Of a DNA stretch of 34,211 bases, positions 9,892 through 18,346 are shown one piece after another (within the stretch, counting starts at the first letter, position 1; the number at the start of each line of letters is the position of its first letter). The notes beneath the pieces were generated by a model. The model saw only the letters and a program-made list of their open reading frames with translations. It made no database searches and had not been told where the DNA came from. The translations under genes and the position numbers were made by a program. The stretch lies in NCBI GenBank assembly GCA_019118865.1, contig DWYD01000108.1, forward strand, positions 1 to 34,211. The letters run 5' to 3'. The DNA comes from Candidatus Coprenecus merdipullorum. GTDB taxonomy: Bacteria; Bacteroidota; Bacteroidia; Bacteroidales; UBA932.

Positions 9892-10305
9892 TCAGAACGT
9901 AACAGTACGGAAACCGTCCTCTTCCTCGACAATGCTAACTCTCAGAACATCCTCCGGCAACAGTTCCTCAATCTTCTCCGGCCACTCCATAAGGCATATC
10001 CCGCCACTGTCGAGATACTCTTCATAACCGATGTCAAGTACCTCGGACAGCTTCTCTATCCTATAAAAATCAAAATGGAACACCGGCGTACCGTCCGAAG
10101 CGCGGTACTCGTTGACGATGGTGAACGTCGGACTGGCAACCTCGTCCCCTACACCGAGAACAGAGCACAAAGCGGATATGAAAGTCGTCTTACCGGCACC
10201 CATCCGGCCGTAAAAAGCATAGACCGTCACTCCTTGCGTCTGACGCAGGAACTCACGGGCAGCATCTTCAATGCAGGAGATATTCTGAATACTGATTTTT
10301 CCCAT
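9892..10305 (-). CDS. tsaE: tRNA threonylcarbamoyladenosine biosynthesis ATPase TsaE
   Basis: Walker A GRMGAGKTTF, SPTFTIVNEY, HFDFYRIE, and a C-terminal LMEWPEK motif. Confidence 0.95.
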   Translation of the reverse strand: MGKISIQNISCIEDAAREFLRQTQGVTVYAFYGRMGAGKTTFISALCSVLGVGDEVASPTFTIVNEYRASDGTPVFHFDFYRIEKLSEVLDIGYEEYLDSGGICLMEWPEKIEELLPEDVLRVSIVEEEDGFRTVTF

Positions 10306-10328
10306 ACCTGTAGTATAAAGATGTAAAA

Positions 10329-11864
10329 TTAAACATTTTCCGGGAATCTGTACTGCACGGCCTCCGAAATATGCTCAATTTTTATTTCCTCCGCACCTGA
10401 CATATCAGCAATAGTACGTGCCACCTTCAATATCCTGACATAACCTCTTGCCGACAGGCGGTAACTGTCCATAAGCCTCTGAAGAAAAGCGCTCTCCTTC
10501 TTTCCCACCTCACAGTAATGCTGGAGATGCGACGGCAGCATCCTGGCATTGGTATGGATTCCCTCTCCCCTGAAGCGCTGCTCCTGGATTTCCCGGACGC
10601 GGGCGACCCTCACCGCAATTTCCCGACTGCTCTCCTGACACGGCACAGCTGACATGGCCGCACTGTCAACAGCCTTGACGTGAATATTCAGGTCTATCCT
10701 GTCCAAAAGCGGCCCCGAGACTCTGGCCCTGTAACGGTGAATCTGCCCCGGAGAACAGGTACACCTGCCGTCATCCTCCCCTGCATACCCGCACGGACAG
10801 GGATTCATGGAGGCCACAAGCATGAATGAGGCCGGATACGTCACCTTATACCTGGCTCTCGAAATAACTATCTTCCTGTCCTCCAAAGGTTGCCGAAGTA
10901 CGTCCAGAGTCGCCGGCGAAAACTGGGCTATCTCATCCAGACATAGTACACCGTTGTGAGCCAAAGAGATCTCTCCAGGCATTGCCCTGGCACCTCCACC
11001 TACAATTGCGGCCGTGCTGGATGTATGATGCGGAGAGCGGTATGGCCGCGAAGCAAGCAGACCGTAATCCTCCCGCAGCAGGCCGCTGACCGAATAGATC
11101 ATGCTGGTCTCTATGGCCTCTTCCCGGGTCATGGGCGGCAGAATAGAGGCCATACACTTGGACATCAAGCTCTTTCCGGAGCCAGGAGGTCCGCATAGCA
11201 GGACATTGTGTCCTCCACATGCCGCTATCTCCAGTCCCCGCCTTGCGAACGGCTGTCCTGCCACATCTGAAAAATCGCAATCTCCCACACAGACCGACGG
11301 ACGGTATTCCCTACGCTTGACTTCAAACGCCGATGCCGCCTCACCCCCGCCCAGCACAACCGCCATCTCCTGCAGATCCGACACCCCGAAAATCCTCACA
11401 CCCTCCGCCCATGACGCCTCCTGCGCCGACTCCTTCGGCACCACCACATAGTCATATCCCATAACTGACGCCTGCACTGCTGTCGGAAGAGCCCCGCGGA
11501 CCCTGCGCAGCCTCCCGTCCAGGGACAGTTCCCCCATGATAAGATAACGTTCCGGCTCAGGAAAGAACATCTGGCCTGACGCAGCCAGCATGGCCACGGC
11601 TATCGCCGCATCGTATCCGGACCCTTCCTTCTTGATATCGGCAGGGGCCATATTGACCACAGTCTTCCTTCCCGGGATAATGAATCCGTTGCGCTGCATC
11701 GCGGTGGTGACACGCAACAGGGACTCCCGCACTGCATTGTCCGGCAGTCCTACCAGAAAAATTCCAACACCCGGCGTAATGGATACCTCCACCGTCACCC
11801 GCACCACATCTATGCCGACGCATGTCGCACAGTAAGTCCTGTATAAATTTCCTCCGTCACTCAT
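10329..11864 (-). CDS. YifB/ComM family Mg-chelatase-like AAA+ ATPase
   Basis: N-terminal ChlI-like GLPDNAVRES, Walker A GPPGSGKSLMSKCM, FRSPHHT-like YRSPHHTSS, NPCPCGY, C-terminal SARGYVRILKVARTIADM. Confidence 0.95.
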   Translation of the reverse strand: MSDGGNLYRTYCATCVGIDVVRVTVEVSITPGVGIFLVGLPDNAVRESLLRVTTAMQRNGFIIPGRKTVVNMAPADIKKEGSGYDAAIAVAMLAASGQMFFPEPERYLIMGELSLDGRLRRVRGALPTAVQASVMGYDYVVVPKESAQEASWAEGVRIFGVSDLQEMAVVLGGGEAASAFEVKRREYRPSVCVGDCDFSDVAGQPFARRGLEIAACGGHNVLLCGPPGSGKSLMSKCMASILPPMTREEAIETSMIYSVSGLLREDYGLLASRPYRSPHHTSSTAAIVGGGARAMPGEISLAHNGVLCLDEIAQFSPATLDVLRQPLEDRKIVISRARYKVTYPASFMLVASMNPCPCGYAGEDDGRCTCSPGQIHRYRARVSGPLLDRIDLNIHVKAVDSAAMSAVPCQESSREIAVRVARVREIQEQRFRGEGIHTNARMLPSHLQHYCEVGKKESAFLQRLMDSYRLSARGYVRILKVARTIADMSGAEEIKIEHISEAVQYRFPENV

Positions 11865-11964
11865 ATCTCTGCATGTTTTGCGGATGCTAATTTACCCATC
11901 AGCCATCACCGCTGCAACTACGGAGCAACGAAAATTTGACAAAAACGGTTGTTCTAAAAAAACA

Positions 11965-13233
11965 TTACACGTTTTTAAAAATGTGTTCCATTATTTTATC
12001 AGATGCCCCTAGATGGCTTTCCACGTATTGGGTACAGATAAGCGACGGACGCTCGAGAAGCTGCGGAGTTCCCAGCCACTTCTCGAGAATGGCACTCAGC
12101 TCTCCGCTTGATGATATGCTGAAAGCCCCTCCCAGGGATATGAGATCACGCGCCTCCTGAAACTTCCGGTAGTTGGGACCGAAAATCACAGGACAGCCGT
12201 AGATAGCCGCCTCCAGGATATTGTGAATACCGCTGCCGGAAAAACCGCCTCCGACATAGGCGAATGCTCCGTATTTGTAAATTCTGGACAGCATACCGAC
12301 GGTGTCAACTATCAGGACATCCGCAGCCTCGGCGGCATTACGGTATACCTCCCTGGCCCGGCCGGAGCACTCGGAGTAAACCAGAATTGAAAAATCAGAG
12401 AATATCTCCCTTATCCGCTTTATCCTTGACGCCTCCACCTCATGAGGGACCAGAATGAGCTTGCCCCCTTTTACAGAGGAAAAAGCCTTGGATATTACGC
12501 ACTCGTCCTCTTCCCAGGTACTTCCGGCTATCCATACCCGTCCGCTTCCTATAAAAGAGTTCATGACATCGTTGTGAATATCATTGTGCCGGCAGACTGC
12601 ATCCACCTGGTCAAAACGGGTATCACCGGCAATCACGACATTGTCTATACCGATACCGGCAAGAAGCCTGCGTGACTCCTCATTCTGCACGAAAAGCGTA
12701 ATGTAGGTGCGCAGCGCCCTGCGCATAAAGAAACCGCACCAATGAAAGAACATCTGTCCGGGTCGGAAAATAGCGGAAACAATATATGTCCTGACTCCCT
12801 TTTTATGCAGACCTATGAGATAGTTGTACCAGAACTCATACTTGACGAAAATAGCAATCCTGGGAGATACAGCATCCAAAAAACGGCGGACATTGCGTTT
12901 TGTATCCATAGGAAGATAGAACACAGCATCTGCATATGGGTAATTTTTTCGAAGCTCATAACCTGACGGAGAAAAGAAAGTGAGGACGATATACTTGTCA
13001 GGATCACACCTCTTCAGCCGCTCTATCAACGGTCTGGCCTGCTCAAACTCGCCTACCGACGAACAGTGGAACCAGACACTCTCACGTCCGTTCCTGTCCT
13101 TGAGCTTTTCTGTTATGGTATGCATGAGGTTTCTCCGGCCTGATACGAACAATGCTGCCTTGCGGCTGAACAGTCCGGCCACCCTAGCTCCAAAAAAATA
13201 CAGCAGTATGCCTATGTCGTAGAGAAATCCCAC
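11965..13233 (-). CDS. waaA: 3-deoxy-D-manno-octulosonic acid transferase
   Basis: VWFHCSSVGEFEQARPLIERL, YVGGGFSGSGIHNILEAAIYGCPVIFGPNYRKFQEA. GTG at 13233 gives the usual short N-terminal TM start; the ORF track extends to 13329. Confidence 0.92.
   Translation of the reverse strand: MGFLYDIGILLYFFGARVAGLFSRKAALFVSGRRNLMHTITEKLKDRNGRESVWFHCSSVGEFEQARPLIERLKRCDPDKYIVLTFFSPSGYELRKNYPYADAVFYLPMDTKRNVRRFLDAVSPRIAIFVKYEFWYNYLIGLHKKGVRTYIVSAIFRPGQMFFHWCGFFMRRALRTYITLFVQNEESRRLLAGIGIDNVVIAGDTRFDQVDAVCRHNDIHNDVMNSFIGSGRVWIAGSTWEEDECVISKAFSSVKGGKLILVPHEVEASRIKRIREIFSDFSILVYSECSGRAREVYRNAAEAADVLIVDTVGMLSRIYKYGAFAYVGGGFSGSGIHNILEAAIYGCPVIFGPNYRKFQEARDLISLGGAFSISSSGELSAILEKWLGTPQLLERPSLICTQYVESHLGASDKIMEHIFKNV
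11967..11986 (-). terminator. Possible intrinsic terminator at the 3' end of waaA
   Basis: 20-bp near-palindrome ACACgTTTTTAAAAAtGTGT overlapping the last codons, followed on the minus strand by AATG then T7. The stem is AT-rich and therefore weak. Confidence 0.3.
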
Positions 13234-13250
13234 ACCGATAAATTTGGCCG

Positions 13251-13258
13251 CAAATGTA
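13251..13258 (-). promoter_or_regulatory. -7 box TACATTTG upstream of waaA
   Basis: TAnnTTTG, 17 nt before the proposed GTG start at 13233. Confidence 0.45.
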
Positions 13259-13279
13259 AAAACAAAAAACCAAATTTCG

Positions 13280-13287
13280 TACCTTTG
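13280..13287 (+). promoter_or_regulatory. -7 box TACCTTTG upstream of mlaE
   Basis: TAnnTTTG, 29 nt before the TTG start. Confidence 0.55.
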
Positions 13288-13316
13288 GCATCCGTTTCTA
13301 TAAACACATCCTGATT

Positions 13317-14060
13317 TTGATAAGAACATTTCTATATGAGACCGGCAGATATCTGCTGTTTCTAAGACAGGTCTTCAGAAAACCTGAAAGATGGAGACTG
13401 TCGCTGAGACAGTTCATCACCGAAGCCGAGAAGCTGGTCATCAACTCCATTCCACTTATAGCTCTCATTTCTGTTTTCATCGGCGCCGTACTGGTCATCC
13501 AGACAGCCAACAATATGACTTCCCCTTTCCTGCCTAAGATGTATATAGGTTACATGGCCCGCGAGTCCCTTATTCTGGAATTCTGCTCGACCATGGTATG
13601 CCTCATTCTGGCCGGCAAGATCGGCTCCAACATTTCCTCTGAGCTGGGGACGATGCGCATCACAGAGCAAATCGACGCCATGGAGATGATGGGCATCAAC
13701 TCGGCCGGTTTCCTGGTCATGCCCAAGATTCTTGCCACCAGCATACTGAATCCACTGCTGACACTGATGAGCTTCATAATGGGACTCCTGGGAGGCTACC
13801 TTATCATAGCCATGACCGGTATGATAAAAATCAGTGACTACCTGACAGGACTTCAGTTCGCTTTCAACGGATACTACATAACATACAGCCTGGTCAAGAC
13901 AGCCGTATTCAGTTTCATCATCAGCTCAGTCTCCGCTTTCTACGGATACTACGCAAAGGGCGGCTCTCTCGGAGTAGGACGCTCCTCCACACAGGCAATA
14001 GTCGTATCTAGCGCCCTGATACTGATATTCAACCTCATACTCACCCGGATAATGCTATGA
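13317..14060 (+). CDS. mlaE: MlaE-family ABC transporter permease
   Basis: FIGAVLVIQTA, GYMARESLILEFCSTMVCLILAGKIGSNISSELGTMRITEQIDAMEMMGI, characteristic of MlaE. TTG start predicted. Confidence 0.93.
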   Translation: MIRTFLYETGRYLLFLRQVFRKPERWRLSLRQFITEAEKLVINSIPLIALISVFIGAVLVIQTANNMTSPFLPKMYIGYMARESLILEFCSTMVCLILAGKIGSNISSELGTMRITEQIDAMEMMGINSAGFLVMPKILATSILNPLLTLMSFIMGLLGGYLIIAMTGMIKISDYLTGLQFAFNGYYITYSLVKTAVFSFIISSVSAFYGYYAKGGSLGVGRSSTQAIVVSSALILIFNLILTRIML

Positions 14061-14833
14061 TAACAGTACGTAATCTCTCCAAATCCTTTGACGGCATCCC
14101 GGCTGTCAAAGATATCTCAGTGAAATACTTGCCCGGGCAATGCTCCTTGGTAATCGGTGCAAGCGGCTCAGGCAAGACCGTACTGCTGAAATCAACTGTG
14201 GGGCTGCTGGATCCTGATGATGGGGAGATACTTTTCGGTGACACGGTGTTCAACACTCTTGATCAGAAAGAGAAAAAGAAAATCCGCCGGCGCATGGGAA
14301 TGCTCTTCCAGGGCAGCGCCCTCTTCGATTTCGCCACCGCTCTGGAAAACGTGATGTTCCCGCTGGATTTCTTCTCGGACATGAGCCGGAAGGAAAAACT
14401 GGAACGCGCCGCATTCTGCCTGCGCCGCGTCGGCCTGGAGAATGTCGACGGCAAATACCCGTCAGAGCTGTCCGGAGGCATGCAGAAACGGGTAGGCATC
14501 GCCAGGGCGATAGCCCTTAACCCTGATTATCTCTTCTGCGATGAGCCCAATTCCGGACTAGACCCGCAGACCTCTGTAATGATTGACCGCCTGATCCATG
14601 AGATAACCCGCGAATACAACATCACAACTGTCATAAACACTCACGACATGAACTCCGTCATGGAAATAGGAGACAAGGTGATATTCATACACAAAGGAGA
14701 AAAGTACTGGGAAGGTTCACGTGACAGCATCATGACGTCACAGTGCAGGGAACTGGATGAGTTCATCTTCGCCTCGCGTATGGCAAGAGAGCTCAAGCTC
14801 AGATATGGAAACGGAAACCCAACTGCAGATTGA
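14057..14833 (+). CDS. mlaF: MlaF-family ABC transporter ATP-binding protein
   Basis: ATGA overlap with mlaE. Walker A GASGSGKTVLLK, signature LSGGMQKRVGIARAIA, Walker B YLFCDEPNSGLDP. Confidence 0.93.
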   Translation: MITVRNLSKSFDGIPAVKDISVKYLPGQCSLVIGASGSGKTVLLKSTVGLLDPDDGEILFGDTVFNTLDQKEKKKIRRRMGMLFQGSALFDFATALENVMFPLDFFSDMSRKEKLERAAFCLRRVGLENVDGKYPSELSGGMQKRVGIARAIALNPDYLFCDEPNSGLDPQTSVMIDRLIHEITREYNITTVINTHDMNSVMEIGDKVIFIHKGEKYWEGSRDSIMTSQCRELDEFIFASRMARELKLRYGNGNPTAD

Positions 14834-15980
14834 ACTGCAACGGCTGCTCCGTTCTGACTGAATACGGTTGGCCGCAGTCAAAGAAATAAGTCAGGCGGGG
14901 ATCCAGGTACACACCCAGAAAGTCCAGAAAACGGTATTCCAGTCCAAGACCCGCATTTACCGACCACTGCAGGCCCTGAGCAGTCCTGTCCTGCTGATAT
15001 TTTACGGAGTACAGATCGGTTATTCCGTAAGATATTTTCACGGCGCGCTCCATCATACATCCGGCGGTGGCATAAAAGTGAAGACGGTCACCGGAAAGGA
15101 TATTGACATAAAAATTCAACGGAACACCTATATAATGAACCGACTGGTCTACGGACGCCTGATACTGACGGTCCACCAGAGCCTCGTACGTGCTGTTCAG
15201 GAACGTGTAATTCACACCGAGCCCGACACCAAGCCTGTCATTGAGGAAGGAATACCTAAGCTCAAGTCCGACAGAAACAGGGAAATAATGCCGCGGCTCG
15301 GATACAGGCACAATACCCGCAGACGTTGAGGACGAACCGCCGGCACCCCATGAAAAGTTAGGCTGGGAGAAATCCACATTGCCGGAAGCATGCGTGGGTG
15401 ACAGATTGCCGCCTGCAGATACGGATAACGAGGGTTTCCGTTTTTCTCTACGCGCATCATAATCATCCGCCGCGGCCATGGCGATGTATTCAGACTGCCG
15501 CGTCTGGTCATAGATGGAGGGAAGCCTATACTCAAGCCTTTTAGCTTCTTCGGACTTATGTTTTTCCTTAATCTTTACAACTGCCTTATTACCTTTATCC
15601 ACGGTGGTCACAGGCCTGCAGACAGGAATTTCTATTCCTCCGGGTACAGCCTGCGCCACAACTTGCGTCCTGATCTCCGGCAGCGCTTTCAGACGTGGAA
15701 TACCTCTCCGCGGTCCGATCGCCGGCTCACTCTCCTCCACTGTCTCTGCGACCTGGACCGAAGGCCTGCGCTGCATATTGTCCGTCAATAACAACGTCAC
15801 GGACAACATACCCACCGCAACAGCCGCCGCAACAGAACCATATACAAGATTTCTCCACACGGTCCGCCTCTTACGCCTGTCCAGCCCTGCCTCAATCCTG
15901 TCCCACACATCCGAAGGCGGTGTCTGGGAACAGGAACTGATCAGCTCCTTGATTCTTTTATCAAACAATTCATCTTTCAT
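14799..15980 (-). CDS. Anti-sigma-like N-terminus, one TM helix and C-terminal outer-membrane beta-barrel (candidate dual-membrane-spanning anti-sigma factor)
   Basis: MKDELFDKRIKELISSCSQTPPSDVWDRIEAGLDRRKRR, TM (LVYGSVAAAVAVGMLSVTLLL), charged linker, then alternating beta-strands ending LQFNLQLGFRFHI. ATGA overlap with the upstream ECF sigma gene. Confidence 0.75.
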   Translation of the reverse strand: MKDELFDKRIKELISSCSQTPPSDVWDRIEAGLDRRKRRTVWRNLVYGSVAAAVAVGMLSVTLLLTDNMQRRPSVQVAETVEESEPAIGPRRGIPRLKALPEIRTQVVAQAVPGGIEIPVCRPVTTVDKGNKAVVKIKEKHKSEEAKRLEYRLPSIYDQTRQSEYIAMAAADDYDARREKRKPSLSVSAGGNLSPTHASGNVDFSQPNFSWGAGGSSSTSAGIVPVSEPRHYFPVSVGLELRYSFLNDRLGVGLGVNYTFLNSTYEALVDRQYQASVDQSVHYIGVPLNFYVNILSGDRLHFYATAGCMMERAVKISYGITDLYSVKYQQDRTAQGLQWSVNAGLGLEYRFLDFLGVYLDPRLTYFFDCGQPYSVRTEQPLQFNLQLGFRFHI

Positions 15981-16540
15981 TTCTTCTTCCTTCTTTCTGT
16001 CAATCTCTCCTGCAACCATACCCTTGCCCTGCTGAGCTGTGACCTCGACGTACCCTCGGATATTCCTAGTTCCTTAGAAATCTCCTGATGCGTATAGCCT
16101 TCCACTACGCTCATATTAAACACTGTTCTGAAACCTTCGGGCATCTGACGGATCATCCGCAGGATATCCTGTCCTCCTATGTCGGAAAGAATATCGTCGT
16201 CACTGCTGACTCTTTTGGCCGCAGGCTCATCCACTTCAACAGCACTTCTGAGGACATCTCCTTTACGGAGCCGCATCAGTGCCGTATTTACGAAAATCCT
16301 ACGCATCCAGCCCTCCAGGGATCCCGCGGAACTGAAGGTGGAGATCTTCGAAAAGACCGTGATAAAACCTTCCTGCAACAAATCCTGAGCCTCGTCCCTG
16401 TCCCTGGCATACCGCAGACATACGACAAACATACGGGAGGAGAACCTCTCGTACAAAGCTCTCTGAGCTTTTCTGTCCTGCCTGGTGCAACCCAGGATCA
16501 ATCCTTCTTCGGTACTTAGGTCGATGCTGTCCGACGACAT
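15977..16540 (-). CDS. ECF-type RNA polymerase sigma factor
   Basis: Sigma2 RYARDRDEAQDLLQEGFITVFSKI...GWMRRIFVNTALMRLRK; sigma4 MPEGFRTVFNMSVVEGYTHQEISKELGISEGTSRSQLSRAR. Confidence 0.94.
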   Translation of the reverse strand: MSSDSIDLSTEEGLILGCTRQDRKAQRALYERFSSRMFVVCLRYARDRDEAQDLLQEGFITVFSKISTFSSAGSLEGWMRRIFVNTALMRLRKGDVLRSAVEVDEPAAKRVSSDDDILSDIGGQDILRMIRQMPEGFRTVFNMSVVEGYTHQEISKELGISEGTSRSQLSRARVWLQERLTERRKKK

Positions 16541-16562
16541 TCTACTGCCTTTTATTTAGATG

Positions 16563-16570
16563 CAAAAATA
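16563..16570 (-). promoter_or_regulatory. -7 box TATTTTTG upstream of the ECF sigma gene
   Basis: TAnnTTTG, 22 nt before ATG 16540. Confidence 0.45.
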
Positions 16571-16603
16571 ATTCAATTTGCTGCATCTTCGGCTCGAATA
16601 TTG

Positions 16604-16611
16604 TATCTTTG
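16604..16611 (+). promoter_or_regulatory. -7 box TATCTTTG upstream of the TPR gene
   Basis: TAnnTTTG, 18 nt before ATG 16630. Confidence 0.5.
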
Positions 16612-16629
16612 TCTGCATATATTTTTATT

Positions 16630-18336
16630 ATGAAATCTGTCATTTTGAGAATCACACTGCTGGCTATCGCTGCCACAGTTCTGGCTGTCAGCACAGAGGC
16701 TGCCGAAAAAAGAGACACCGTCCGCGCGGAAGATTATTATATCGAAGGCGTGCGCCTCTATTGTGCCGGAGAATATCCGTCCGCCGAGTCACATCTGACA
16801 AAATGCCTGAGCCTGGATCCGGAGAATGATGCCGCGATGTATTATCTGGCCATGATATGCCTCAGCCGCAATGAGACTGATACGGCAATGGACTTTCTTG
16901 ACCGCGCATCAGTCCTCTCCCCCGGGAACATCTGGTACAGACTGACAATGGCGCGGCTGTATACCGGAATAGGCGAGACAGACCTGGCCGTCAGTATTTA
17001 CAGAAGCCTCATAGAAGACTATCCGGCCAAAAGCGACTATTACTACGAGCTGGTAGACCTGCTGGCCGGCACCGGAAGGCTGGACGAAGCATTGGAGACC
17101 ATAGACAAGATAGAGCAGCTTCGCGGCATCAATGAACTCACCTGCAACGCACGGTACCAGATACTCATCAGCCAGAACCGCCTTGATGAAGCAGAGGAGA
17201 CAGCACTCCGGATGGACAAGGAGTTTCCCTCCGCACGCACGGCCCTTCTGCTCGGAGACCTGTATAAGTCCAGATACAACGATTCCACAGCAATGTACTA
17301 CTACAAACGGGCTCTGGACCTGGAGCCTGACTTCATGCCGGCGTACTTCGGACTTGCTGAGACATACCGCATGGAACGCAATTTCTATAATTTCTTCAAG
17401 AACATAAACATTTTCCTCGCCAGCCCTGAAATGAACCCCGAACTGAAAGCCAGCTACCTCAACGAAGTGGTCTTTCCATCAGGGATGGTCCAGATTTTCA
17501 AACCGCAGGTTGACACCATGATGCTCAACATCCTGCAGGCCCATCCGGAAGACTCCACGATACTGAGTCTTGCCGGTTCATATTACATAGCATTGGACAG
17601 CATCGACCGCGGAATGGAACTCCTGCGCCGCAATGTCAATCTTCATCCGGACATCAAGTCCGCACACTCCGCCCTCATGAGCCAGCTCTACTGGATGCAG
17701 GACTGGGACAATCTGATAAGTGCCGCGGAAGAAGCCATAGGTAAATTCGAAGACGACTTATCGCTCAGGGAAATACTCGCCGTAGCCTACTGGCAGGACG
17801 GAGATGCGGGCAGCGCAGCCAGAATCTATGAGGACATCCTCCGGGTCATTCCGAAAGACCATCCCATGCTCATCAACTGCTACGCATCCCTGGGAGACCT
17901 CTACCATGAACTGGGCAACCGGAAGCGGTCCTACTCATACTACGAGAAAGGACTCAGGATCGATGACAATTACAGTCCTATCCTCAACAACTACGCATAC
18001 TATCTGAGCGAAGAGCGCCGCAACCTGAAGAAAGCCGTGGAGATGAGCCGCAAGACCATTCTCAACGACCCTGAGAACTCCACATATCTCGACACCTACG
18101 GATGGCTGCTGTACCTTACCGGAGACTATGAGGAGGCCAAGAAATACTTGAAACAAGCCATGGTATACGGGGGCAAGGAAAACGCAGAGATACTTGACCA
18201 CTACGCAGAGGCCCTGTTTGCTCTAAAGGAATACAACCTGGCATTCCTCTATTGGGGCAACGCCGACAAGATAGCCCCTGAGATGGGACTGAGCAAGAAA
18301 ATAGCCGAGCGTAGAAAAGAAGCAGGAAGAGATTAG
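16630..18336 (+). CDS. Tetratricopeptide-repeat protein, exported
   Basis: Signal peptide, then many TPR-like 34-aa units (e.g. AMYYYKRALDLEPDFMPAYFGLAETYRMERN, SYYEKGLRIDDNYSPILNNYAYYLSEE). ATG at 16630. Confidence 0.88.
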   Translation: MKSVILRITLLAIAATVLAVSTEAAEKRDTVRAEDYYIEGVRLYCAGEYPSAESHLTKCLSLDPENDAAMYYLAMICLSRNETDTAMDFLDRASVLSPGNIWYRLTMARLYTGIGETDLAVSIYRSLIEDYPAKSDYYYELVDLLAGTGRLDEALETIDKIEQLRGINELTCNARYQILISQNRLDEAEETALRMDKEFPSARTALLLGDLYKSRYNDSTAMYYYKRALDLEPDFMPAYFGLAETYRMERNFYNFFKNINIFLASPEMNPELKASYLNEVVFPSGMVQIFKPQVDTMMLNILQAHPEDSTILSLAGSYYIALDSIDRGMELLRRNVNLHPDIKSAHSALMSQLYWMQDWDNLISAAEEAIGKFEDDLSLREILAVAYWQDGDAGSAARIYEDILRVIPKDHPMLINCYASLGDLYHELGNRKRSYSYYEKGLRIDDNYSPILNNYAYYLSEERRNLKKAVEMSRKTILNDPENSTYLDTYGWLLYLTGDYEEAKKYLKQAMVYGGKENAEILDHYAEALFALKEYNLAFLYWGNADKIAPEMGLSKKIAERRKEAGRD

Positions 18337-18346
18337 ATTTGCGGCC

